NCBI GenBank assembly: GCA_016195825.1
Contig: JACPYV010000196.1
Coordinates: forward strand, 29,019 to 93,018
DNA from: Burkholderiales bacterium
GTDB lineage: Bacteria; Pseudomonadota; Gammaproteobacteria; Burkholderiales; Burkholderiaceae_C
Direction: 5' to 3'
DNA length: 64,000 nt
Under the pieces are notes generated by a model that saw nothing but the letters and a program-made list of their open reading frames with translations, made no database searches and had not been told where the DNA came from. Shown here one piece after another: positions 44,700 to 53,491 of the stretch. Each line of letters starts with the position of its first letter. Position 1 is the stretch's first letter. The translations under genes were made by a program, and so were the position numbers.

Positions 44700-44722
44700 T
44701 TCATTTAGAAACCGCCCGTACC
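44700..44722. repeat. 23-bp direct repeat, copy 1 (intergenic)
   Basis: Starts TTCATTTAGAAA and ends CCGTACC; matches the copy at 44754-44776 at 20 of 23 positions. On the minus strand it reads GYGRFLNE, almost the same as the GH1 C-terminus WYGQFLNE. It contains the imperfect palindrome TTTC-N5-GAAA (44699-44711). Confidence 0.65.
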
Positions 44723-44750
44723 CCAACAAAGTCGGTCGGAATGTTGTTAA

Positions 44751-46112
44751 TCATTCATTTAGAAATTGGCCGTACCAGAGGCCACTGTCCTTCAGCGTGC
44801 GCTGCTGCGTCGCGTAGTCCACGTAGGCGATGCCGAAGCGGCGCAGATAGCCCTCGGCCCACTCGAAGTTGTCCAGCAGGCTCCAGGCGAAGTAGCCCTT
44901 CACCGGCACGCCGGCCGCGATGGCGTCCTTCAGAGCGGCCAGGTGACGCTGCAGGTAGGACAGCCGCTCGGCGTCGTGCACGCGGCCCTCGGGCGTCAGC
45001 ACATCCTCGAAGGTGGAGCCGTTCTCGGTCAGCTGGATGACGGCGGGCGCGTAGTCGCGCTGGATGCGGGTCAGCAGGTCCACCAGGCCTTGTGGCGAGA
45101 CCTCCCAGCCGAAACCGGTGCGCTCCACGCCTTCGCGCTCCACCAGCTTGGCGCGCATGGGGCCGTGGCTGCCGGACGGGTCGTTGCCCACCATCTCGGG
45201 GAAGTAGTAGTTCACGCCGAGGAAGTCGGTCGCCGTGGCGATCGCGTCCAGATCACCAGCTTCGATGCGCGGTGCGGCATTGCCAGCTTCAGCCAGCAGC
45301 GCCAACGTGTCGGCGGGGTAGCCGCGGCCGTGCAGGGGATCGAGGAACCAGCGGTTGCGCAGACCGTCGTGACGCTGAACGGCGGCCAGGTCCTCCGCGC
45401 TGTCGGATGCTGCGGTGATGGGGTGCAGGCTGAGCGTGATGCCGACCTGGGCGCCGGGGGAGTTGGCGCGGATCATGGGAATCGCCTGGCCGTGCGACAG
45501 CAGGACATGGTGGCAGGCCTGCATCGCGTCGGCCAGGCTCTTGCCGCCGGGGGCGTGCACACCCTCCCAGTAGCCCATCATGCAGGAGCACCAGGGCTCG
45601 TTGTGCGTGATCCAGTGCTTGACGCGGTCGCCGAGCCGGCGAGTGACGACGTCGGTGTATTCGAGGAAAGCGGCGACGGTGTCGCGCGAGGTCCAGCCGC
45701 CCTGCGCCTGCAGCGCCTGCGGCAGGTCCCAGTGGTACAGCGTGGCCCAGGGGTCCAGACCGCGTTCCAGCATGCCGTCCACCAGGCGGTCGTAAAAGGC
45801 CAGGCCGGCCTCGTTCACGGCGCCCCGACCTTGCGGGAGGATGCGCGGCCAGGCGATGGAGAAGCGGTAGGCGTTGACGCCCAGCCGCTTCGCCATGTCC
45901 AGGTCCTGCGGCCACAGGTGGTAGTGGTCGCAGGCGACCAGCGCGTTGGAGCCGTCGCGGATGCGGCCGGGCTCGCTGCAGAAGCGGTCCCAGATGGATT
46001 CGCCCTTGCCATCCTCGCGGCCGGCGCCTTCGATCTGGAAGGATGAGGTGGACACGCCCCAGCGGAAGTCGGCGGGGAAGTCTTGGCGTTTCGGGGCGGT
46101 GTTGGAGCTCAT
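44751..46112 (-). CDS. GH1 beta-glucosidase
   Basis: A 453-residue family 1 glycosidase; no signal peptide, so cytoplasmic, splitting imported beta-glucosides such as cellobiose. ATG 46112 (MSSNTAPKRQDFPADFRWGVSTSSFQIEGA) is chosen. Acid/base Glu172 (THNEPW), nucleophile Glu363 (LTENGS), and FAWSLLDNFEWAEGYLRRFGIAYVDY as the substrate-binding end. Length is normal. It lies 61 bp after the TonB receptor gene, in the same direction. Its last eight codons lie in a 23-bp repeat that recurs 54 bp downstream. Confidence 0.96.
   Translation of the reverse strand: MSSNTAPKRQDFPADFRWGVSTSSFQIEGAGREDGKGESIWDRFCSEPGRIRDGSNALVACDHYHLWPQDLDMAKRLGVNAYRFSIAWPRILPQGRGAVNEAGLAFYDRLVDGMLERGLDPWATLYHWDLPQALQAQGGWTSRDTVAAFLEYTDVVTRRLGDRVKHWITHNEPWCSCMMGYWEGVHAPGGKSLADAMQACHHVLLSHGQAIPMIRANSPGAQVGITLSLHPITAASDSAEDLAAVQRHDGLRNRWFLDPLHGRGYPADTLALLAEAGNAAPRIEAGDLDAIATATDFLGVNYYFPEMVGNDPSGSHGPMRAKLVEREGVERTGFGWEVSPQGLVDLLTRIQRDYAPAVIQLTENGSTFEDVLTPEGRVHDAERLSYLQRHLAALKDAIAAGVPVKGYFAWSLLDNFEWAEGYLRRFGIAYVDYATQQRTLKDSGLWYGQFLNE
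44754..44776. repeat. 23-bp direct repeat, copy 2 (end of GH1 gene)
   Basis: Second copy of the element at 44700-44722, offset 54 bp, with three mismatches. It covers the last codons of the GH1 gene up to the base before the stop codon. Confidence 0.65.
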
Positions 46113-46173
46113 GCTTCGGATGTGAGGGCGCCGGCAGCGAAGCCGGCGCGGGTTCAGGAACGCGGGAACGGGG

Positions 46174-48939
46174 TCAGAACTTGTAGGTGCCACCCAGCAG
46201 GAACTGGCGGCCGTAGGAGGTGTAGCGCTCGGGCAAGGTGGCGTTGGGATCGACGGAGCCGGTGGAGACGCCGACACGGGTCCGGTACGGCCGGTCGCGC
46301 AGATTGTTGACCTGCAGCGTCAGCGACAAGCCCTTGAAGGCGCCCGCCTCGAACGAGTAGCCGACCTGCGCGTCCAGGATGGTCTCGGCCGAGATCATGC
46401 TGGGCACGTTCTCGCCGAAGGTGCCGCGCACGGTGGTCACGAAGGCCGAGCGGTGGCGGCTGCCGATGCGGGCCGAGACGCCGTCACGTTCGTAGTAGAC
46501 GGTGAAGTTGGTCGCCTTGCCGGACAGGCCATCGAGCGGCTTGCTGACGTCGTTGCCCTCGTGCAGCGAACTGCGCGTGTCGGAGTAACTCATCGTGACG
46601 CCGATGCCATCCAGGTCCTTGCTGATCAGCGAACCGTCCAGCGAGCCGCTGAGTTCGGTGCCGGCGATCATGCCGCCGCTGCCGTTGGACTGCGTGCTGA
46701 GCGTGCCGATGTTGCTGAAGGGCGTGTAGACCGTGGGGTTCGGGAAGCCGGTGAAGTCGTAGTTGATGGACTGCGAGTAGACGAAGTTCTTGATGTGCTT
46801 GTGGAAGACCGCCGCGGCCACATAGCTGCGCTTGCTGAAGTAATGCTCCACCGACAGGTCCACCGCGTCGGCGCGCCAGGGCTCCAGCTTGGGGTTGCCG
46901 CCATTGGCCGACCACAGGTGCGGCTCGGTGGTGCTGATGCCGATGCCCGAGAAGCCGGCACGCATGTCCTCCATGTTGGGGCGCGCCAGCACCTTGGCCA
47001 GGCCGAAGCGCAGGATGGTGTTGGCCGTCAGGTCAGCCGCGAGGTTGAGGCTGGGCAGCGTGTCGGTGTAGCTGGTGCCGCCGGTGGCGGGCTCGGTGGC
47101 ATTGGTCTTGGAGTTCCAGAACAGGCCGTTGCTCCACTGTTTGGCATGCACCACGCGCAGGCCCAGGCTGCCGTGGATGGGCACGCCCCAATCGAACTCG
47201 AAGCCCAGCTTGGCATGCGCCGCCGTGACCTTCTCGTGCACAGACCAAATGCGCCCCGGCGCCTGGTCGGCAGAGGTGGGCACCACGTCGTACAGGTTGA
47301 GTGCGCTGGGCAGGTCGAAATTGACCATGCGGATGTTGCTGCCAGCAAAGGTCAGGTCCGTCGGTTCGCGCAGCAGCGCGGACGGGATCAGCATGGGCGC
47401 GCGCGCATTCTTGAGGTTGTAGTTGACCTCAGTGCGATTCATGTCCTTGTCGCGTTCCGAGTAGTCCACGCCGGCCTCGACGCTGCTCAGCCAGCTGTCG
47501 AAGACGCGCCCCGCCGAGAGCTTCAAGGCCTTGATCTGGTCGCGCACCTTGGGGAACTGGCTGCGACCGTCGCGGCCCCAGCCGGCGGGGTCGGTCAGGT
47601 AGACGGTCTGAGGGTCGGCGAAGTCGAAGGTCGGGGCGAAGGTGGAGCGGCCGTCGCCGGTGACGATGTTGGCCTGGCCGAGGCTGACGCGCGCTTTAGA
47701 GCCTGCCTCCAGCTCAGCGTTCTGCTCGTCGCGCTTGGCCTTGGACCAGCTCAGGTCACCGACCAGCTTCCAGTCGGCCAGCTTGAGCTCGTTGTTCCAG
47801 CCGATGGCGCGGATGTCGTCCTTGCGCTTGTTGAAGGTTGTCAGCGCCACTGGCGTGGTGTTGTTGACGACGCCGCCGGTGACGATCTTGTCGCCGTTGA
47901 CGTTGGTCGTCGTCGCATTGCTCCAGGTCGCACCCGACCAGGTCGACATGTCCGACATCACCGTGCGGCGTGCCTCGGTCTGATCGAACCGGGAGTAGTA
48001 CAGGTCCAGCGTGCTGTGGAAGTCGCCGTTGGGCTTGTACTCCAGCACGCCCATCAGGCCGTCGCGCTTCTGGCGCGACGACGCGGCGCCCAGCTCGAAG
48101 CCCTGCAACGCGACCGCGTCGGTCGGCACGCCCGGCAACGGCGCGCCCCAGTTGTTGGTGTTGGCCCACCACCAGCTCTTGTAATGCTTCTCCTGGTTGG
48201 GCGAGTCCAGGTGCGCAAAGCCCACCGCCGCGCCCCAGGTCCGGTCGGCTGACTGCGTCACGTAGGACGCGCTGAGACGGTTGCCCACGGCCGAGATCTC
48301 GGGATTCAGCGAGCCGTTGGAATTGCGCTCCATGCGCACGCCCACAACGCCCTGGGTTTTGGAGAAGTCCAGCGGGCGCAGCGTCTTCATGTTGACCGTA
48401 CCCGACAGGCCCTGGGCCGACAGGCTGGGATCCGGCGTCTTGTAGACAGTGGCGGCGTTGATCAGCTCCGAGGGGAACTGGTCGTACTCCACCGAGCGGT
48501 TGTCGCCAGTGCTGACGATCTCGCGGCCGTTCAGCAGCGTCACACCGTAGCGCGGCGCCATGCCGCGGATGCTGATCACGGAAGAGCGGCCGGCCACGCG
48601 CTGCGTCGTCAGGCCCGGCAGGCGCGAAATCGCGTCGGCGATGGACACGTCGGGCAGCTTGCCGATGTCCTCGGCCGAGATGGCCTCGACGATGGCGTCA
48701 GCGTTGCGCTTGGTGCTGATCGAAGTCTCCAGGCTGGCGCGAAAGCCCGAGACCGTGACCGTTTCCAGCTTCTGCGAATCGGCCGCGGCCGGCGGCGTCT
48801 GAGCCAAGGCCAGCAGCGGCGCGCTCAGCAGGCCTGCACAGACGGCGGCGACGGGGTTCAGGCGCAGTCGCTGTTCGGGCGAGCGGCGCACATGGGACGG
48901 CGTGGCGCGCACGGCGGCGCGCTGGGTGTGACGTTGCAT
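46174..48939 (-). CDS. TonB-dependent receptor (TIGR01782 type)
   Basis: A 921-residue outer-membrane receptor for active import of oligosaccharides. ATG 48939 with AGGAGA upstream gives a long signal peptide ending ALLALAQ. A TonB-box-like LETVTVSGFRASLE is followed by the plug (VEAISAEDIGKLPDVSIADAISRLPGLTTQR, SIRGMAPRYGVTLLNGREIVS). The 22-strand barrel ends in LLGGTYKF with terminal Phe. TIGR01782 receptors are typical of carbohydrate loci in Xanthomonas and Caulobacter. It heads the utilisation operon, behind a consensus-like promoter and a LacI-type palindrome. Confidence 0.95.
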   Translation of the reverse strand: MQRHTQRAAVRATPSHVRRSPEQRLRLNPVAAVCAGLLSAPLLALAQTPPAAADSQKLETVTVSGFRASLETSISTKRNADAIVEAISAEDIGKLPDVSIADAISRLPGLTTQRVAGRSSVISIRGMAPRYGVTLLNGREIVSTGDNRSVEYDQFPSELINAATVYKTPDPSLSAQGLSGTVNMKTLRPLDFSKTQGVVGVRMERNSNGSLNPEISAVGNRLSASYVTQSADRTWGAAVGFAHLDSPNQEKHYKSWWWANTNNWGAPLPGVPTDAVALQGFELGAASSRQKRDGLMGVLEYKPNGDFHSTLDLYYSRFDQTEARRTVMSDMSTWSGATWSNATTTNVNGDKIVTGGVVNNTTPVALTTFNKRKDDIRAIGWNNELKLADWKLVGDLSWSKAKRDEQNAELEAGSKARVSLGQANIVTGDGRSTFAPTFDFADPQTVYLTDPAGWGRDGRSQFPKVRDQIKALKLSAGRVFDSWLSSVEAGVDYSERDKDMNRTEVNYNLKNARAPMLIPSALLREPTDLTFAGSNIRMVNFDLPSALNLYDVVPTSADQAPGRIWSVHEKVTAAHAKLGFEFDWGVPIHGSLGLRVVHAKQWSNGLFWNSKTNATEPATGGTSYTDTLPSLNLAADLTANTILRFGLAKVLARPNMEDMRAGFSGIGISTTEPHLWSANGGNPKLEPWRADAVDLSVEHYFSKRSYVAAAVFHKHIKNFVYSQSINYDFTGFPNPTVYTPFSNIGTLSTQSNGSGGMIAGTELSGSLDGSLISKDLDGIGVTMSYSDTRSSLHEGNDVSKPLDGLSGKATNFTVYYERDGVSARIGSRHRSAFVTTVRGTFGENVPSMISAETILDAQVGYSFEAGAFKGLSLTLQVNNLRDRPYRTRVGVSTGSVDPNATLPERYTSYGRQFLLGGTYKF

Positions 48940-49030
48940 CTCTTCTGTCTCCTGGTTCTGTCTTGTTCGCTCGCTGGCGGTCCTCTGCCGACGTCGCCTG
49001 CTTGCCAAGGCAAGAGGTCGCGTCGCAAAA

Positions 49031-49044
49031 TGGAACCGGTTCCA
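49031..49044. promoter_or_regulatory. Probable LacI-family operator
   Basis: TGGAACCGGTTCCA is a perfect 14-bp palindrome with the central CG typical of LacI/GalR operators. It sits about 5-18 bases after the predicted start point of the TonB receptor transcript, a position suited to repression. A LacI-family gene lies 2 kb away at 51128. Confidence 0.75.
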
Positions 49045-49055
49045 ACCGCGGCGCA

Positions 49056-49085
49056 AATCTAATGCGTCACAGTTCGCGTTGTCAA
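49056..49085 (-). promoter_or_regulatory. Promoter of the TonB receptor operon
   Basis: On the minus strand a perfect -35 TTGACA (49085-49080) is 18 bases from TAGATT (49061-49056); TTAGAT at 17 bases is the alternative -10. Transcription would start near 49049, about 110 bp before the receptor ATG and just ahead of the palindrome. Confidence 0.65.
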
Positions 49086-49164
49086 TCTCGCCGGCCCGGG
49101 GGTTGACGTTTTTTTGTATCACCCCTTCCCGTCGCACCGCGGCGACGGATCACGCCCGATCACG

Positions 49165-51096
49165 ATGACCCGCTCACCTCTGCTCCTCGCCGCCCTGCTC
49201 GCTGGCGCCGTCACGGCCCACGCGGCAGACCCCGACCCGGTCGTGCAGGCCTGGCCCGCACGCCAGCCCGTACGGGACGCCGTGCTGGAGACCAGGGTCG
49301 AGGCGGCGCTCAAGACCCTGAGCCTGCGCCAGAAGATCGGCCAGATGACCCAGCCTGAGATCCGCGCGGTTACGCCGGCCGAGGTGCGCGAGTACGCCAT
49401 TGGCACGGTGCTGAACGGCGGCGGCGGTTGGCCCGGCCAGGACCGCGCGGCCACGCCGGCGCAGTGGCGCGCGCTGTCCGAGCAGTTCCAGGCCGCAGCG
49501 CTGCAGGCCACGCCGGGTATCCCGCTGATCTGGGGGACCGACGCCGTGCACGGCCACAACAACGTGCGCGGCGCAACGCTGTTCCCGCACCACATCGCGC
49601 TGGGTGCGACGGGCAATGCCGACCTGGTGCGCGACATCGGCCGCGCCACCGCCCGCGCCGTGCGCGCCTCGGGGCTGCACTGGGCCTTCGCGCCAACGCT
49701 CGCCGTCGTGCAGGACGTGCGCTGGGGCCGCACCTACGAGAGCTACGGCGCAGACCCGGCGCTGGTGCGGCGCCTGGGCCAGGCCGAGGTGGAAGGCATG
49801 CAGGAGGGGCTGAAGGACGGCCGCGGCGTGCTGGCCACGGCCAAGCATTTCATCGCGGACGGCGGCACGCGCCGCGGCATCGACCAGGGCCTGGCGCAGT
49901 CCTCGCCGGCCGACCTCGTGCAGGTCCACGGCGCCGGCTACCTCGGCGCGCTGGACGCCGGCGTGCTGACCGTGATGGCCTCGTTCAGCAGCTGGACCGA
50001 CAGCACCCGATACGTCGCCCACGGCAAGATGCATGGCAACGCCGCGCTGCTGACCGGCGTGCTGAAGCAGCGCCTCGCATTCGACGGCCTCATCGTCAGC
50101 GACTGGGATGGCATCGGCCAGATCCCCGGCTGCAGGGACGACGACTGCCCCGCGGCCATCAACGCCGGCATCGACGTGGTCATGGTGCCGTTCAAGTGGA
50201 AGGCCTTCTTCGAAAACACCGTGCGCGCAGTGGAGCAGGGCCGCATCCCGATGGCACGCATCGACGACGCGGTGCGCCGCATCCTGCGTGTGAAGTTCAG
50301 CATCGCGATGACTCCCGCCGTGCCCGCCACGGTGGAAGCCATGCAGGCGCCCGAGGTCGCGCGCCAGGCGGTGCGCGAGTCGCTGGTGCTGCTGAAACAC
50401 AAGCCCGGTCTGCTGCCGCTGAAGCGCACGGCGCGCGTGCTCGTCGTCGGCCCGGCCGCCGACAGCCTGGCCCACCAGAGCGGCGGCTGGAGCGTGACCT
50501 GGCAGGGCCGCGACACCAGCAACGTCGACTACCCGCAGGGCACCTCGCTGCTCGCCGCGCTGCGCCAGCGCCTGGGCAGTGCGCAGGTCACATTCGACGT
50601 CGATGGCAGCCGGAGCGACCCCGCACGCTTCGACGCCGTCGTCGCCGTGCTGGCCGAGGCACCCTATGCCGAGGGCGAGGGCGACATCCGCATCACCGAA
50701 AACCTGCGCCACAGCCGCCGCTACCCCGCCGACCTCGCCGTGCTGCAGCGCGTGGCCGGCCGCGGTGCGCCGGTCGTCACGCTGCTGTACTCGGGCCGAC
50801 CGCTGTACGTGAACGACCTGGCCAACCGCAGCGACGCCTTCATCGCCGCCTGGCTGCCGGGCACCGAGGGCACGGGCTTGGCCGACGTGCTGGTCGCGCC
50901 CGCCGCCGGCGAGCCGGCCTGGCCAGGCTTCAAGGGCCGCCTGTCCTTCCCCTGGCCGGCCAGCCCTTGCCAGTTCAGCATCCACGAAGCCCACCCCTGG
51001 TGGCCCATCGGTGGCGGCCTGAGCGGGCGGGAAGCCACCGCTACGACTGCGCGTTTGCCCGAGCCGGCCGACCCGCAACCCATCTGCCCGCTGTGA
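49165..51096 (+). CDS. GH3 beta-glucosidase
   Basis: A 643-residue exported family 3 glycosidase (signal peptide MTRSPLLLAALLAGAVTAHA; ATG 49165). Motifs: IGQMTQPEIRA, PLIWGTDAVHGHNNVRGATLFPHHIALGA, and nucleophile Asp in GLIVSDWDGIGQ; LATAKHFIADGGT is the substrate strand. It is like 1,4-beta-D-glucan glucohydrolases (ExoP/CelD type) but lacks their C-terminal accessory domain (usual length about 820). It may be periplasmic. Divergent from the receptor gene and 31 bp upstream of the LacI regulator. Confidence 0.94.
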   Translation: MTRSPLLLAALLAGAVTAHAADPDPVVQAWPARQPVRDAVLETRVEAALKTLSLRQKIGQMTQPEIRAVTPAEVREYAIGTVLNGGGGWPGQDRAATPAQWRALSEQFQAAALQATPGIPLIWGTDAVHGHNNVRGATLFPHHIALGATGNADLVRDIGRATARAVRASGLHWAFAPTLAVVQDVRWGRTYESYGADPALVRRLGQAEVEGMQEGLKDGRGVLATAKHFIADGGTRRGIDQGLAQSSPADLVQVHGAGYLGALDAGVLTVMASFSSWTDSTRYVAHGKMHGNAALLTGVLKQRLAFDGLIVSDWDGIGQIPGCRDDDCPAAINAGIDVVMVPFKWKAFFENTVRAVEQGRIPMARIDDAVRRILRVKFSIAMTPAVPATVEAMQAPEVARQAVRESLVLLKHKPGLLPLKRTARVLVVGPAADSLAHQSGGWSVTWQGRDTSNVDYPQGTSLLAALRQRLGSAQVTFDVDGSRSDPARFDAVVAVLAEAPYAEGEGDIRITENLRHSRRYPADLAVLQRVAGRGAPVVTLLYSGRPLYVNDLANRSDAFIAAWLPGTEGTGLADVLVAPAAGEPAWPGFKGRLSFPWPASPCQFSIHEAHPWWPIGGGLSGREATATTARLPEPADPQPICPL

Positions 51097-51127
51097 TTCA
51101 ATCCGCCCCTGTGAAAGCAGAGGGCGA

Positions 51128-52150
51128 ATGGCAACCATCAAGGACGTAGCGCGGCTGGCCGGCGTGGGCGTGGGCACCGCGTCGCGCGTCATCAGTGGGA
51201 ACGGTTCCGTTGCGCCGGCCACCGCCGAGCGCGTGCGCAAGGTCATCGCGCAGCTGAAGTTCCGGCCCTCGCACACGGCGCGGTCGCTCGGCAACGGCAC
51301 GTCCAAGCTGATCGGCGTCTACATCCCCTTCCTGCGCGGCACCTACTACACGCCCATCCTGCGCGCCATCGACCTGGTGCTGCGCGCGCAAGGCCTGCAC
51401 ATGGTGGTGGCTTTCGGCGAGGGCATCGAGGACGAGCGCGTCGAGACCAACGACGGCATGCGCTTCCTGCTGGACCGCGACTGCGACGGCCTCATCGTGC
51501 TGTCCAACGCGCTGCAGGACGAGGACATCAAGGCCCTGGGCCCCGCCGCGCGCCAGGTCGTCGTGCTGAACCGCCACTTCGACCGCATCAAGGACCAGTG
51601 CTTCACGGCCGACCATGTGCAGGGCGGCGTGCAGGCGGCGCGCGCGCTGCTGCAGCACAAGCACAAAGACATCGCCGTCGTCTCCGGCCCCACGACCTCG
51701 CCGGACAACGTCGCGCGCCTGGCAGGTTTCATGGGCGAGTTGGCGCTGCGCGGGCTGGACACGTCCAAGATCCTGACCGTGCCCGGCGACTTCTCCAACC
51801 AGGCCGGCTGGGACGCGGCCGACGTGCTGTTGGCGCTCAAGCGCCGCCCGACCGCCGTGTTCTGCGCCAACGACGAGATGGCCATCGGCCTGCTGGCCCA
51901 CTTCCAGGAGCGCGGCGTGTCCGTGCCGCACGAGGTTTCGGTGCTCGGCTACGACGACTCGCCCAGCGCCGAATTCGCCGCCCCGCGCCTGACCTCGGTG
52001 CACATCCCCAGCCACGAAGTCACGCTGGCCGGCCTGCACTGGCTGCTGAACCGCTGCTACGCCCTGGAGCTGCCCATCTCGCGTCAGTTCGACATCACCG
52101 TCACCTGGCGTGCCTCGGTGGCCGCGCCAGCCTCCCGCAAGCGCAGCTGA
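51128..52150 (+). CDS. LacI-family transcriptional regulator
   Basis: A 340-residue repressor. The HTH ATIKDVARLAGVGVGTASRVISGNGSV is at residues 2-28, and the hinge helix RPSHTARSLGNG follows. The periplasmic-binding-like domain contains DGLIVLSNAL, RPTAVFCANDEMAIG and VSVLGYDDSPSAEFAAPRLTSV. It is downstream of the GH3 gene and is the obvious candidate to bind the palindrome at 49031 and control the locus in response to a beta-glucoside or its product. Confidence 0.94.
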   Translation: MATIKDVARLAGVGVGTASRVISGNGSVAPATAERVRKVIAQLKFRPSHTARSLGNGTSKLIGVYIPFLRGTYYTPILRAIDLVLRAQGLHMVVAFGEGIEDERVETNDGMRFLLDRDCDGLIVLSNALQDEDIKALGPAARQVVVLNRHFDRIKDQCFTADHVQGGVQAARALLQHKHKDIAVVSGPTTSPDNVARLAGFMGELALRGLDTSKILTVPGDFSNQAGWDAADVLLALKRRPTAVFCANDEMAIGLLAHFQERGVSVPHEVSVLGYDDSPSAEFAAPRLTSVHIPSHEVTLAGLHWLLNRCYALELPISRQFDITVTWRASVAAPASRKRS

Positions 52151-52173
52151 CGCCCCGCTGAGGCCACAATCCG

Positions 52174-52192
52174 GGCTGAATCTTTTTCAGCC
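52174..52192 (+). promoter_or_regulatory. Hairpin adjoining the trpS start codon
   Basis: GGCTGAA (52174-52180) pairs with TTCAGCC (52186-52192), loop TCTTT; it ends five bases before ATG 52198. No Shine-Dalgarno is visible. A CACAAT -10 candidate lies at 52165-52170, so the transcript leader would be about 20 nt and mostly hairpin. Confidence 0.45.
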
Positions 52193-52197
52193 AGACC

Positions 52198-53490
52198 ATG
52201 CCCCATCGCGTCCTGACCGGCATCACCACCACCGGCACCCTGCACCTCGGCAACTACGTCGGCGCCATCCGCCCCGCCATCGAGGCCAGCCGCGCACCGG
52301 GCGTGGAGAGCTTCTTCTTCATGGCCGACTTTCACGCGCTGATCAAGTGCGACGAGCCGGACCGCATCGCCCGCTCCAGCCGCGCCATCGCCGCGACCTG
52401 GCTGGCCGCTGGGCTGGACGCCGAGCGCGTCACCTTCTACCGCCAGAGCGACATCCCCGAGATCCCCGAGCTGACCTGGCTGCTGACCTGCGTCACCGCC
52501 AAGGGCCAGATGAACCGCGCCCACGCCTACAAGGCGGCGGTGGATGCCGCCACGGCAGCCGGCGAGGAGCCGGACGCCAACGTGACCATGGGCTTGTTCA
52601 GCTACCCGGTGCTGATGGCGGCTGACATCCTGATGTTCAACGCGCACCAGGTGCCGGTGGGCAAGGACCAGGTCCAGCACATCGAAATGACGCGCGACAT
52701 CGCGCAGCGCTTCAACCACTTGTTCGGCCAGGGCCAGGAGCTGTTCACACTGCCCGAGGCGGTGACCGACGCCGAGATGGAGCTGCTGCCCGGCCTGGAC
52801 GGCCGCAAGATGAGCAAGAGCTATGACAACGTCATCCCGCTCTTCGAAGGCGGCACCCAGGCACTGAAGGACGCGGTCGCGCGCATCGTCACCGACTCCC
52901 GGCTGCCCGGCGAGCCCAAGGACCCCGAAGGCCAGGCACTGGTCACCATCTACGACGCCTTCGCCAGCGTCCAGCAGCGCGCCGCCTTCCGCGAGGCGCT
53001 GCGCGCCGGCCTGGGCTGGGGCGAAGCCAAGCAGCAACTCGTGGCCCTGATCGACGGCCAGATCGGCCCGATGCGCCAGCGCTATGCCGACCTGATGGCC
53101 CACCCCGAGCAGCTGGAGGCCATCCTGCAGGCGGGCGCCGCCAAGGCCCGCGCCATCGCCGTGCCGTTCCTGCAGCAGCTGCGCGCCGCGGTCGGCCTGC
53201 GGCCCTACACGGCCACCGCCACGACGGCCACGGCCAAGGCCGAGAAGGCGGCACTGCCGGTGTTCAAGCAGTACCGCGAGGCCGACGGCAAGTTCTACTT
53301 CAAGCTGCTGTCGGCCGGCGGCGAGCTGCTGCTGCAGAGCCGCGGCTTCGAGCAAGGCCGCGACGCCGGCCAGTGGGTCGCGCGGCTCAAGCGCGAAGGC
53401 TATGGCGCGCTGACAGCCGACGCCCCGGTGCAGCGCGAGGCGCCGGACGCCACCATCAGCGCCGCGCTGGCCGCCTTCCAGGAAGACTGA
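52198..53490 (+). CDS. trpS: Tryptophan--tRNA ligase with C-terminal extension
   Basis: A 430-residue class I aminoacyl-tRNA synthetase. The HIGH-like motif [10 protein letters not shown] is at residues 14-23 and KMSKS in [11 protein letters not shown] is intact; [17 protein letters not shown] is family-typical. E. coli TrpS is 334 residues; here an Ala/Thr linker ([14 protein letters not shown]) and an extra domain follow ([39 protein letters not shown]). That tail resembles a DUF1508/YegP-type beta-domain and occurs in other Burkholderiales as far as I recall. Its role is unknown. Confidence 0.95.
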   Translation: MPHRVLTGITTTGTLHLGNYVGAIRPAIEASRAPGVESFFFMADFHALIKCDEPDRIARSSRAIAATWLAAGLDAERVTFYRQSDIPEIPELTWLLTCVTAKGQMNRAHAYKAAVDAATAAGEEPDANVTMGLFSYPVLMAADILMFNAHQVPVGKDQVQHIEMTRDIAQRFNHLFGQGQELFTLPEAVTDAEMELLPGLDGRKMSKSYDNVIPLFEGGTQALKDAVARIVTDSRLPGEPKDPEGQALVTIYDAFASVQQRAAFREALRAGLGWGEAKQQLVALIDGQIGPMRQRYADLMAHPEQLEAILQAGAAKARAIAVPFLQQLRAAVGLRPYTATATTATAKAEKAALPVFKQYREADGKFYFKLLSAGGELLLQSRGFEQGRDAGQWVARLKREGYGALTADAPVQREAPDATISAALAAFQED

Positions 53491-53491
53491 C

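Noticed and set aside
51198-51208. GGAAC-G-GTTCC palindrome similar to the LacI operator half-sites.
   Set aside because: It lies in the coding part of the HTH (SGNGSV) and has an odd centre, unlike the 14-bp even palindrome; probably chance, though autoregulation cannot be fully excluded.
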